Shown here in pieces: positions 1 through 8,271 of a DNA stretch of 64,000 bases. The stretch covers positions 1 to 64,000 of the forward strand of contig JAPOQA010000016.1 of assembly GCA_026710945.1 (NCBI GenBank). Direction: 5' to 3'. Made by a program: the position numbers and the translations under genes. The notes under the pieces were generated by a model. It was given only the letters and a program-made list of their open reading frames with translations. It did not search any database and was not told the DNA's origin. This DNA is from Chloroflexota bacterium (GTDB lineage: Bacteria; Chloroflexota; UBA11872; VXOZ01). Each line of letters opens with the position of its first letter. The stretch's first letter is position 1.

Positions 1-1572
1 ATCTGGACCTACGCCCCCAGTGGGGAAGGGGGGGCAAGAAGGAAAACAAACCCGCTGGTAGTTGTGGGGGCGGGTCCGGCCGGCACGACTGCTGCCATTG
101 AACCCGCCCGTGCCGGCGTGCCGGTCACACTCATTGACGAGAATCCCATCGGCAAGTCCATGATGGACTTAGACGTACCACTTTTCTTCGGCAAGCGGAC
201 CACATCCTCACTCGCGAATAGAAATGCAATGTTGGAGAGGGTGACCGCGGCAAGCCCTGCGCTCAGTGAGTTGGAGTCAGCCGGTGTCGAGGTTCAGCTT
301 GGCACGTGCGTCTGGGGCGTTTTCTGCAATACGGAAACCAGCCGGAGACTCGATGGTCCGCAACTCGGCTTGGCCGACGACAAGCAATCGTGGGTCATAA
401 AGTACGACCGGCTCATCGTGGCGGCCGGCGCCCGGGACTTGAACTTCTCGTTTGCCGGTTCAGACCTGGCGGGAGCGATGGGAGCCAACGGCGCTCACGC
501 GCTGCTAAGTCGCTACCAGGCATTGACGGCGCGGCGTATGGTGATCATGGGCTCTGGCAACGTGGGACTCCACACTGCCAGAATGGCACTCGCAAATGAC
601 ATTGAGGTAGTCGCCATTGTTGACGTGTCCTCATCCGTGCGTGGCGACGAGTCCCTCGCAAGAGATCTGCAGCAAGACGGCGTTGACCTTTACACCTCAC
701 ATACCTTAAAGGAAGCCGTCGGCGGCGAAGACGGTATCGAGTCCGTCGTGCTCGTGGCAGTAGACGAACACAACGAGCCGGTCAGCGGTTCAGAGAAGAC
801 GATCGCCGCCGATACGGTGTGCCAAGCGATCGGGCTCGTGCCCAATATAGAGCTCCTCAGTCTTCTGGACTGCGACGTAACCTTCAAGTCTGAGCTTGGT
901 GGATACGTGCCGAACCATGATGAGTGTATGCGAACCAGCGTCGAAAATGTGTTTGTCGCGGGTGACGTTGCAGGATTCCACGATGGCATGATCCTGGACG
1001 ACAATGTCGCCCGCAATCAAGGTCGCCTCGCCGGCATCGCCGCTGCCGAGTCGCTCGGCGCTATCGATAGCGCGCAGGCGCGCGCCCGGCGCGCCGAGAT
1101 TCAGGCTGAGGCAGTCGCTGCCAGCCCGGCCGCCGTTCATTCAGTTTGGCATCAATGGCTGCAGTCACTTGTCAATGTAGGCGGGCTGGATGTGCTTGTC
1201 TGCGAGTGCGAGGAAGTTACCCGCGCGGAACTCATAGACTTGGACCCGCCCCGTTACTTAGATTGGCGGTCGGAGCAGATGAACAGTCGGAGCCTGCAAA
1301 CCCAATTGCAGGATGGTCCGGTCGATCCAGACCAAGTCAGGCGCCTCACGCGGGTGGGCATGGGCCAATGTCAGGGCAGGCGCTGCCGCGAGCAGGCTGC
1401 GCTGCTGCTGGCTGCGGAGTCGGGTACCAATATTTCAGATGTACCTTATATGTCTTACCGGCCACCCGTGCGACCGCTGCCGCTGAATGTGATGTGGCCC
1501 CACGATGAGACCGAGGAGATGCGCGAAAACTGGGTGAAGTGGTTCATTCCCGTGAGTAGAGTGTTGGGGTAG
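1..1572 (+). CDS. FAD/NAD-dependent oxidoreductase with C-terminal [2Fe-2S] domain (HcnB/opine oxidase A/sarcosine oxidase alpha type), 5' partial
   Basis: The frame is open from base 1, so the gene begins upstream; GTG 64 is not a credible start because the FAD-binding beta strand (LVVVGAGPAG) is already under way before it. A second dinucleotide fold (GSGNVGLHTA, near 549) and an ATG-type FAD motif (VFVAGDVAGF, near 952) follow. The C-terminus carries C-x-C at codons 1201/1207 and C-x4-C at 1369/1384, the BFD-like [2Fe-2S] signature of HcnB and opine oxidase subunit A. Such proteins form the electron-transfer subunit that pairs with a DAO-type flavoprotein, and exactly such a gene follows 31 bp downstream. 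The true substrate (opine, cyanide from glycine, sarcosine, proline) cannot be told from sequence alone. Confidence 0.85.
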   Translation: MWTYAPSGEGGARRKTNPLVVVGAGPAGTTAAIEPARAGVPVTLIDENPIGKSMMDLDVPLFFGKRTTSSLANRNAMLERVTAASPALSELESAGVEVQLGTCVWGVFCNTETSRRLDGPQLGLADDKQSWVIKYDRLIVAAGARDLNFSFAGSDLAGAMGANGAHALLSRYQALTARRMVIMGSGNVGLHTARMALANDIEVVAIVDVSSSVRGDESLARDLQQDGVDLYTSHTLKEAVGGEDGIESVVLVAVDEHNEPVSGSEKTIAADTVCQAIGLVPNIELLSLLDCDVTFKSELGGYVPNHDECMRTSVENVFVAGDVAGFHDGMILDDNVARNQGRLAGIAAAESLGAIDSAQARARRAEIQAEAVAASPAAVHSVWHQWLQSLVNVGGLDVLVCECEEVTRAELIDLDPPRYLDWRSEQMNSRSLQTQLQDGPVDPDQVRRLTRVGMGQCQGRRCREQAALLLAAESGTNISDVPYMSYRPPVRPLPLNVMWPHDETEEMRENWVKWFIPVSRVLG

Positions 1573-1603
1573 GCAGTGATCTATAGATCAGCGGAGAGGC
1601 AAT

Positions 1604-2764
1604 ATGCCTAGTAACAGAGCAGACGTCGTCATCATAGGGGGCGGCATTTCGGGCCTCAGCACAGCCTACCATCTGGCCAAGGCGGGCAAGGACGTCGTCG
1701 TTGTTGAAAAAGGGGTCGTGGGAGCCGAGGCTTCCGGGCGCAACGGCGGGATGATTAGCGAGCGCACAGACGAGCCGGACTTGGTGCCATTGGCGGTGGA
1801 GTCTGTGCGACTGTGGCCGACACTGGATGATGAGTTGGGGTATCCTACCGAATTCGTGCAAAAGGGCAGGCTCCAAGTCGCCGTATCGGAAGCGGAAATG
1901 GGCCGCTACTTGACCGAGCGCGAAGTCGGGGAGCGGTTCGGCGTGCAGGTGGACGTGTTGGACCCATCCGACATACAGGACATGGCACCCTGTGTCACCG
2001 ATAGGTCCCTCGGCGGAATCTTTTTTCCCAAGGGTGCTCACGCCAACCCACAGCGGTCGGTCCAGGCATTCGCCTGGGCATTTCAAGATAGGGGTGGCAG
2101 GCTCTACCAGCACACCGCTGCCACCGGCTTCAAGCTCACCGGCGGGAGGGTTTCGGCGGTTGAGACGTCTGCCGGCGACATCGAAGCAGACACAGTGGTT
2201 TGCGCTGCCGGGCCACAGACGGCATTGTTCCTAGAGATGGTGGGCGTGCGCGTTCCGCTAGCGACGGCACGGGCGGAGATTATTGCCACTGCCCCCTTAG
2301 AACCACTCTTTCAGTGCGCCCTGGTGGGCAACGGACTCTACGGGCGCCAGGCCAAGAAGGGTAATCTGCTCTACGGTGGCGGTCCCCACGAATGGATTGA
2401 TGTGGATCTGATCTCCGATCCCAGCAAACCGAACACTCCCCTCATACGGAATATTGCCAGACGACTTGCGGACCTGTTTCCAGTAGCGGCGGATGTACCG
2501 GTGATTCGGAGTTGGGCCGGTGTGATTGAACAGGCCCCGGACTCCCTGCCGATCTTTGACATCCTGGACCACCCGAGCAACTTTGTGTTTGTTTCCGCGT
2601 CGGCGCATGGCTTCGCCATCGCAGCCGCCACGGGTAAGGTTGTGGGCGAATTGGTGCTCCACGGCGAGTCCAGCGTTGACATAAGCGGACTGCGCATGGA
2701 CAGGTTTGGCGACGTCGCGCCGAATTGGCGGGAAGAACTCGGATGGGTTACTGTTTCTTTATGA
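1604..2764 (+). CDS. FAD-dependent amine/amino-acid oxidase (DAO family, sarcosine oxidase beta-like)
   Basis: 386 residues. The N-terminus has the GGGISG dinucleotide-binding motif (residues 12-17) and the GRNGGM segment that marks the glycine/D-amino acid oxidase superfamily; the C-terminus has the usual AHGFAIAAATGK helix that closes the FAD site. A GGAGAGG ribosome site sits just before ATG 1604. The gene follows a HcnB/OoxA-like subunit by 31 bp, the typical layout of heteromeric opine, proline or sarcosine dehydrogenases: the DAO subunit oxidises the C-N bond and the partner passes electrons on. The stop codon overlaps the start of the methyltransferase gene (ATGA, 2761-2764), which is odd for functionally unrelated genes and suggests a junction of a mobile restriction-modification pair. 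Confidence 0.85.
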   Translation: MPSNRADVVIIGGGISGLSTAYHLAKAGKDVVVVEKGVVGAEASGRNGGMISERTDEPDLVPLAVESVRLWPTLDDELGYPTEFVQKGRLQVAVSEAEMGRYLTEREVGERFGVQVDVLDPSDIQDMAPCVTDRSLGGIFFPKGAHANPQRSVQAFAWAFQDRGGRLYQHTAATGFKLTGGRVSAVETSAGDIEADTVVCAAGPQTALFLEMVGVRVPLATARAEIIATAPLEPLFQCALVGNGLYGRQAKKGNLLYGGGPHEWIDVDLISDPSKPNTPLIRNIARRLADLFPVAADVPVIRSWAGVIEQAPDSLPIFDILDHPSNFVFVSASAHGFAIAAATGKVVGELVLHGESSVDISGLRMDRFGDVAPNWREELGWVTVSL

Positions 2765-3987
2765 AGCAGACCAAGACCAATCTCCCATCTACATCATCTC
2801 TTGGTGCCGATAGGTCACATGGGTACGATCCTGATTATCAAACGGACCCGTTCACCGCATTCGATTCAGTTAATTCAAATACGAAGCTAGAAGTCCTCAA
2901 TCTCAACTGGCGCGAAAGCGACTTGCCGGAGCGAATTCGGACAAAGCATGTCCATCGTCTTCATCCCTATCTTGGAAAATTCGTTCCACAGTTGGTCGAG
3001 ATTTTCCTACGTAAATTTGCGCCTACAACGGTCTGTGATCCATTTTGCGGTTCGGGCACAACCTTGGTTGAAGCGGCATCGCTAGGGATAAATGCGATAG
3101 GGTGTGATATTTCCGAATTCAACACCCTAATGACCCGAGTAAAGACGGGCAAGTACGACCTAAGTCTACTCAAGTATGAGATAAACGATGCGTTGGAGAG
3201 GGCGCTTGGCACTAACCAACTCTCGTTGCTTGAACAGAAAGCCGAGTATAACGTGAGCGACTACCTACAGTCGTGGTTTGCGCCTCAAGCACTAGATTCG
3301 TTGCTAGCATACCGGAAGCACATTGAAGATTACACTTACAGTGACGTCCTCAGGGTGATCTTGTCACGGGCAGCTAGGTCGGCGCGCCTTACAACCCATT
3401 TTGACCTCGACTTTCCAAAGCAGCCTCAAACTGAGCCTTATTACTGCTATAAGCATAGCCGAACCTGCAGACCAACAAAGAATTCTGCACAGTTCTTGAA
3501 GCGGTATAGCAACGATACACTCAAACGAATTCGTGAGTTTGCTGACGTTCGCAAAAATGTGGCCGTACTTGTAACTACTGACGACACGAGAAGGGCCCAG
3601 TTCCCAAAATACGACCTTGTAGTCACCTCGCCACCATATGTGGGGCTTATTGACTATCATGAACAACATAGGTATGCATACGAGTTGCTGGGTTTAGAGT
3701 GGAAGGCTGAGGAGGAGATAGGTCCAGCCACGAAAGGAAGCTCGCAGAGAGCGCAAGCTGAGTACGTCAAGAAGATGATCGATTCGTTCGAGAACGTCAA
3801 GAAGCGCCTCTCCAAGGGCGGTCGCATGGTGGTTATCGTCAACGATAAGTACGGTCTTTACGAGAAAATCCAAAAGCAGATCGGAGTGACTCTTGAGACT
3901 AGACTTGAAAGACACGTAAACAGAAGGACGGGAAGAAGGGCTGGAGATTTCTTCGAGAGCGTTTTGATTTGGGCGGCAAAAGGATAG
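2761..3987 (+). CDS. Type II DNA methyltransferase (N4-cytosine/N6-adenine class)
   Basis: 408 residues from ATG 2761; TTG 2725 and ATG 2743 are in-frame alternatives. The motif X region (HPYLGKFVP, residues 68-76) precedes the SAM-binding motif I DPFCGSG (93-99), and the catalytic motif IV TSPPY comes late (289-293), leaving about 190 residues between them for target recognition. SPPY is more usual in N4-cytosine than N6-adenine enzymes. The next gene, 5 bp on, looks like its cognate restriction endonuclease, so this enzyme would protect host DNA. Base composition is visibly AT-richer than the flanking metabolic genes, in line with horizontal gain. Recognition sequence cannot be read off directly. 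Confidence 0.85.
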   Translation: MKQTKTNLPSTSSLGADRSHGYDPDYQTDPFTAFDSVNSNTKLEVLNLNWRESDLPERIRTKHVHRLHPYLGKFVPQLVEIFLRKFAPTTVCDPFCGSGTTLVEAASLGINAIGCDISEFNTLMTRVKTGKYDLSLLKYEINDALERALGTNQLSLLEQKAEYNVSDYLQSWFAPQALDSLLAYRKHIEDYTYSDVLRVILSRAARSARLTTHFDLDFPKQPQTEPYYCYKHSRTCRPTKNSAQFLKRYSNDTLKRIREFADVRKNVAVLVTTDDTRRAQFPKYDLVVTSPPYVGLIDYHEQHRYAYELLGLEWKAEEEIGPATKGSSQRAQAEYVKKMIDSFENVKKRLSKGGRMVVIVNDKYGLYEKIQKQIGVTLETRLERHVNRRTGRRAGDFFESVLIWAAKG

Positions 3988-3992
3988 TAGGG

Positions 3993-4772
3993 TTGAATAC
4001 CACGACAAGAGACGCTGTCTTTGGTGTCCTAAAGGAATTTGCCGCAAGTCAGATTCCCAAACTGAGCAAGTGGACGCTCAAAGACATAAGACTCGGGTAT
4101 CCGTTCCACCAGATTTTCTTTCCTGAAGAAGCAATTTTGGCGGCCAGGGTTGAGCGGAGCGTTGTGACATCGATGGGCACGAGGCTTTACCCAACTTTGG
4201 CCAAAGCCGTTGCGCTTGGTCAATACAAAAGTGTACACACCGAGCACGTTGTTGAAGGCACTGTAAACGATGCAGCTATAAATATGATCGAGCAGATTGT
4301 GACCGAACTCCGGACGCCTCAATCTCAACGGGAGTCTCCAAGAAGACCTGACCATGAGGGCGAGATGAGAGACATCCTTTATTCGCGTGGCGGTGGACAG
4401 TCAAGCAGATCGGTAACTGCCGACCTATACATAGATGACTTTGAACAAAGGCCCTTGTTTGTCGAGTTGAAGACTCCTCTTCCAAATCTGGATGTTGCTG
4501 CAGAGTCGAAGAGAAAGCTGCTATATTACTTGACCATAATGAACAGACGAGGAATCGATGGATCCAGGGCGTATTTGGGCCTGACCTACAATCCTTACGT
4601 GACGCGAGATCGCTATGGGCACTCATTCACAAAACAAATAATGGACATGGAAAAGCAGGTTTTGATTGGCAGCGAGCTATGGGACTTTATTGGCGGTCCC
4701 AACACCTATTCGGAATTGCTTTTGCTTATCGAGAAGGTTCGAATGGAACTCCCCAATACTGTTAGCCTTTAG
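3993..4772 (+). CDS. Type II restriction endonuclease, probably TdeIII/MjaII-like
   Basis: 259 residues from TTG 3993, chosen because AAAAGGA lies about 9 nt upstream; TTG 3969 would overlap the methyltransferase. A PD-(D/E)XK-type nuclease core is visible: Asp in TADLYIDD (residue 144) and the VELK pair Glu158/Lys160. The overall look, including the segments LGLTYNPY and QIMDMEKQVLIGSELWDFIG, recalls the RE_TdeIII family, whose characterised members cut GGNCC (family call from memory, not searched). It sits directly after a matching methyltransferase in AT-richer DNA, so the two form a type II restriction-modification unit. If the family call is wrong, the position and core still argue for a restriction enzyme. 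Confidence 0.65.
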   Translation: MNTTTRDAVFGVLKEFAASQIPKLSKWTLKDIRLGYPFHQIFFPEEAILAARVERSVVTSMGTRLYPTLAKAVALGQYKSVHTEHVVEGTVNDAAINMIEQIVTELRTPQSQRESPRRPDHEGEMRDILYSRGGGQSSRSVTADLYIDDFEQRPLFVELKTPLPNLDVAAESKRKLLYYLTIMNRRGIDGSRAYLGLTYNPYVTRDRYGHSFTKQIMDMEKQVLIGSELWDFIGGPNTYSELLLLIEKVRMELPNTVSL

Positions 4773-4777
4773 GTCAT

Positions 4778-4807
4778 TTCAATTGAGTTTTCCCTCGAGC
4801 AATTGAA
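4778..4807. terminator. Inverted repeat after the restriction gene
   Basis: A perfect 8-bp stem TTCAATTG/CAATTGAA encloses a 14-nt loop beginning AGTTTTCCC, starting 5 bp after the restriction endonuclease stop. No clear U-tract follows, so termination is only possible. Confidence 0.3.
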
Positions 4808-4856
4808 CATTGCTACACATTTGAGGGATTGCTAAACAGGCCGATTGCACTTTCGG

Positions 4857-6383
4857 ATGTCACGTTTCCTAACGGAGTCTTGGGTGGAAGCATCTATCCG
4901 CTTGGATACCGCTCGCCACGTCGGCGAGATAGACCGGCGCATCTTCAGCGGATTCCTCGAGCACATGGGGAGAGCCATCTACAAGGGAATCTACGATCCG
5001 GGTAGTCCGTTGAGCGATGCCAATGGCTTTCGCACGGACGTGGGTGAGGCGTTGCGGCGGCTGGGAATGCCGTACATGCGGTATCCCGGCGGCAACTTTG
5101 TCAGCAACTACGATTGGCGTGACGGCGTGGGGCCGCAAGACCGGCGTCCTGTGCGGCCGGACTTCGCGTGGCGGAGCATCGAGCCGAACACGTTTGGCGT
5201 AGACGAATTTGTGGACTGGTGCCGCTGGATGGATATTGAGCCCATGATGGCGGTCAATTTAGGCACGCTGGGACCGCGCGAAGCGGCAGAACTCGTCGAG
5301 TACTGCAACTTTCCGGGCGGCACCCATTGGTCCGATGCACGTCGGCAGAACGGCAACTCCGAACCCTACGGCATCGACCTCTGGTGCCTAGGCAACGAGA
5401 TGGACGGCCCGTGGCAGGCGGGCCATTGCTCGGCAGAAGCGTACGCGGGAAAGGCGCAGCAGGCTGCTCGTCTCATGCGTGGGATCGACCCTGCCATAGA
5501 ACTCGTGGCGTGCGGCTCCTCCGGTCGCTATATGGAATCCTACTTGGAGTGGGACCGCGTCGTGCTGGAGTCCTGCTGGGAGGAAGTCGCATATATCTCC
5601 GCCCACCGCTACAGCCGCAATTCTCAGGATGACAGCGCGTGGTTCCTGGCGGAGGGCGTGGAGATAGACCGGGTCTTGAACGACTACGCCGGTCTTCTGG
5701 CCTATGTGCGTGGCGTCAAGAGAAGCGATAGACAGGTCTACGTTGCCTTTGATGAGTGGAATGTCTGGTACAAGGACCGCAAGATTGATGGCGCCTGGTC
5801 TCCCGCTCCGCACTTGATCGAGGAGGTCTATAACCTGGAGGATGCGCTGGTCTGCGCTCAATTCTTGAACAGCTTCTTGCGGCACGCCGATATCGTGAAG
5901 ATCGCCTGCCTCGCCCAAGTCGTCAATGTCATCGCACCCATTCTCACAAAGCCTGACGGCATGCTCATTCAGAGCATCTACTATCCGTTGCAACTATTCT
6001 CGCAGCATGCACAGGGACTTTCGCTCACGCCGATTGTGGATGGTCCGACGTATACGGCTGGGTCCAGAGGGGAAGTCCCGGTGCTGGACGTGACGGCAAG
6101 CTATCACGCAGAAAGCAATTCCGTCTGTGTCTTTCTCGTCAACAGAAGCTTGACAGACGATGTTGAAGTCCAGGTTTCATTCGGAGATCGCCGCGCAACC
6201 GCCGCCCTGAAGACTGCGGTGCTCACCGGCGGCGACCCCAAGGCACACAACACATGGGAAGAGCCAAATGTAGTCAGGCCGAATTGCGGTTCTTCCACCG
6301 TGGATGCCAGCGGACAGATAGACGTGGTTGCACCGTCACTTGGGCTGACCGTCGTGCGCGTGCGGCTTGAAGAGAAGAACTAA
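4857..6383 (+). CDS. Alpha-N-arabinofuranosidase, GH51
   Basis: 508 residues from ATG 4857. GTG 4884, with GGAG 6 nt upstream, is an equally good or better start and keeps the family's usual N-terminus (ASIRLDTARHVGEIDRRIF). The TIM barrel holds the acid/base glutamate in CLGNEMDGP (Glu181) and the nucleophile in YVAFDEWNVWY (Glu300); a C-terminal beta domain follows. Length is normal for GH51. No signal peptide is seen, so it should act in the cytoplasm on imported arabino-oligosaccharides or arabinosides. It stands between a restriction-modification pair and a cyclophilin-like gene, with no arabinose operon in view. Confidence 0.9.
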   Translation: MSRFLTESWVEASIRLDTARHVGEIDRRIFSGFLEHMGRAIYKGIYDPGSPLSDANGFRTDVGEALRRLGMPYMRYPGGNFVSNYDWRDGVGPQDRRPVRPDFAWRSIEPNTFGVDEFVDWCRWMDIEPMMAVNLGTLGPREAAELVEYCNFPGGTHWSDARRQNGNSEPYGIDLWCLGNEMDGPWQAGHCSAEAYAGKAQQAARLMRGIDPAIELVACGSSGRYMESYLEWDRVVLESCWEEVAYISAHRYSRNSQDDSAWFLAEGVEIDRVLNDYAGLLAYVRGVKRSDRQVYVAFDEWNVWYKDRKIDGAWSPAPHLIEEVYNLEDALVCAQFLNSFLRHADIVKIACLAQVVNVIAPILTKPDGMLIQSIYYPLQLFSQHAQGLSLTPIVDGPTYTAGSRGEVPVLDVTASYHAESNSVCVFLVNRSLTDDVEVQVSFGDRRATAALKTAVLTGGDPKAHNTWEEPNVVRPNCGSSTVDASGQIDVVAPSLGLTVVRVRLEEKN

Positions 6384-6518
6384 CTCTATGGGTCATTCGC
6401 CACCAAGATTGAAGTCAGGTTTAGGCAAGTTGAGAGAATCTACTTACTTGCCAATTGGCTCTTGCACGTGTTACAGAATGAGAGCGAGTGGATGGAGACC
6501 CGGCCAGGTGAGTGCCCT

Positions 6519-6893
6519 ATGACAAAACGTATTCGCATCCGCTGCGGCGAATTGGAAGCAGCAGCGACGCTGAATGAGACAGACACTGCCCAAGCGATCT
6601 GGGAAGCGCTGCCTATCAAAGGCAGCGCCAACGTGTGGGGTGACGAGATTTACTTTCGCATCCCGGTGGCGCTAACGGAAGACAACGCTCAGGAAGTAGT
6701 AGAGCTGGGCGATCTCGGCTACTGGCCGCCCGGCAGCGCTTTTTGTATTTTCTTTGGGCCGACTCCCATGAGCCACGGCGACGAGATTAGACCCGCCTCA
6801 CCCGTAAACGTCTTTGGACGGGTGGAATGCAATCTATTTGCTCTCAAGAACGTGTCCGGCGATTCACCGATACTGATTGAGCGGATGGACTAA
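6519..6893 (+). CDS. Cyclophilin-like fold protein (TM1367 type)
   Basis: 124 residues from ATG 6519, preceded by AGGTGAG at a 6-nt distance; the longer frame from 6462 lacks such a site. The pattern resembles the small bacterial cyclophilin-like proteins: RIRIRCGELEAAATL at the start, then WGDEIYFRIPV, LGDLGYWPPGSAFCIFFGPTP and VNVFGRVECN. Members of this family have a cyclophilin-like barrel but usually lack proline isomerase residues, and their role is unknown. No partner is suggested by the neighbours. The assignment rests on recognition of the segments, not on a search. Confidence 0.65.
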   Translation: MTKRIRIRCGELEAAATLNETDTAQAIWEALPIKGSANVWGDEIYFRIPVALTEDNAQEVVELGDLGYWPPGSAFCIFFGPTPMSHGDEIRPASPVNVFGRVECNLFALKNVSGDSPILIERMD

Positions 6894-6996
6894 ACGTACA
6901 GGCTCACTTCATTTGAGGCAGATAGTTTGAGGGTTATAGGGCATGACATACACATCGAAAGATGGACGTAGTCTAGCCACAAAGGCATAAACAAGA

Positions 6997-8271
6997 ATGA
7001 GTAAACTTAGGTTTGTCCACGCCGCCGATCTGCACTTGGATAGTCCCTTCTCGGGCTTAAGGGCCGTCGCCCCACCAAGTGTGGCGAAAGCTCTGCACAA
7101 TGCTACTTTTGAAGCGTACAAGAACTTAATTGACTTGTGCATAGATGAGCAGGTGGACGCCCTGCTGGTAGCAGGAGACATCTTTGACAGTGCTGACCGT
7201 AGTCTTCGCGCTCAACGGGCGTTTGTAAGTGGATTAGAACGACTACATGAAGCGGGAATACGCTCATTCATTTGTCACGGCAACCATGATCCATTGGAGG
7301 GCTGGGAGGCGCAGTTGACTTACCCGTCAAGTTGCCATCGTTTTGGCCGAGCATTTGAGTGTGTGCCATTCTTTGATTCGAGCCCCGATTCTGCGGTTGT
7401 CTATGGCATAAGCTACCCCGTTCGTGAGGTTAGGGAGAATCTTGTATACCAACTTGGGAGAGTAGACCCGGATCGTTTTTCTATCGGCCTGTTGCATGCC
7501 AATGTGGGTGGTAATCCGAACCACGATGCTTACGCTTCTTGCACATTGAGTGACTTAGAGCAGACTGGGGTAGATTATTGGGCCCTTGGCCACGTTCACG
7601 CACGACAAATACTACGAGACGGTACACCAACGGTCGCTTATCCCGGCAACCCGCAAGGTAAGAATCCAACCGAGACTGGGGCCAAGGGTGTTTATCTGGT
7701 CGAAGTAGCCGACGACAGAAGCATACAACACGCTTTTCACTGCACCGATGTGGTGCGCTGGGCAAGTCTCAGGTTTGATATCTCCGATTCGCAGACAGAG
7801 CAGGAATTACTTGACGATCTTGGCGAGCTCTTGCGGGAAACCCTTTCTAAAGCTGATGGGCGATCTGTGGTCGTGCGACTCACGCTCACGGGCAGAGGAT
7901 CTTTGAGCGCCGTGCTGCGCAGAGACAATTTTGTCGAGGAATTGCGGGACGAAATAAACAAATATTGGAGTGATTATTCACCGTTTACTTGGTGCGAACG
8001 CATTGAGAATCAGAGCGCGTCGCCGTTTAATCGAGCGGAGAGAGTGGTAGGGAGCGACTTTGTTGCCGAGTTCTTGCGCGTGTGCAATCGGGCGAAGAAT
8101 GACCATGAATTGCAGGATCGGCTGAGAGCCAATCTTGATGAACTCTTGCGTCATCACAGATTTCGCCGTGACTTGCCGGACGAGTTGCATGAGAAAATAG
8201 AGCTATCCGATCTGATCGATGAAGCCGAGTCTATAGCCATAGACTTACTGACTGAGGTTGACGAAACGTGA
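6997..8271 (+). CDS. SbcD/Mre11-like DNA exonuclease subunit (YhaO type)
   Basis: 424 residues. The calcineurin-like metallophosphoesterase motifs appear in order: HAADLHLDSPF (residues 8-18), LVAGDIFDS, CHGNHDP, LLHANVGG and LGHVHARQ, giving the residues that bind two Mn ions. The C-terminal part is long and would bind the partner ATPase. The stop overlaps the start of the next gene (GTGA, 8268-8271), so the two subunits are translationally coupled. The pair most resembles Bacillus YhaO/YhaN, a variant of SbcCD/Mre11-Rad50 that processes DNA ends. Substrate and pathway are inferred from the family. Confidence 0.88.
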   Translation: MSKLRFVHAADLHLDSPFSGLRAVAPPSVAKALHNATFEAYKNLIDLCIDEQVDALLVAGDIFDSADRSLRAQRAFVSGLERLHEAGIRSFICHGNHDPLEGWEAQLTYPSSCHRFGRAFECVPFFDSSPDSAVVYGISYPVREVRENLVYQLGRVDPDRFSIGLLHANVGGNPNHDAYASCTLSDLEQTGVDYWALGHVHARQILRDGTPTVAYPGNPQGKNPTETGAKGVYLVEVADDRSIQHAFHCTDVVRWASLRFDISDSQTEQELLDDLGELLRETLSKADGRSVVVRLTLTGRGSLSAVLRRDNFVEELRDEINKYWSDYSPFTWCERIENQSASPFNRAERVVGSDFVAEFLRVCNRAKNDHELQDRLRANLDELLRHHRFRRDLPDELHEKIELSDLIDEAESIAIDLLTEVDET

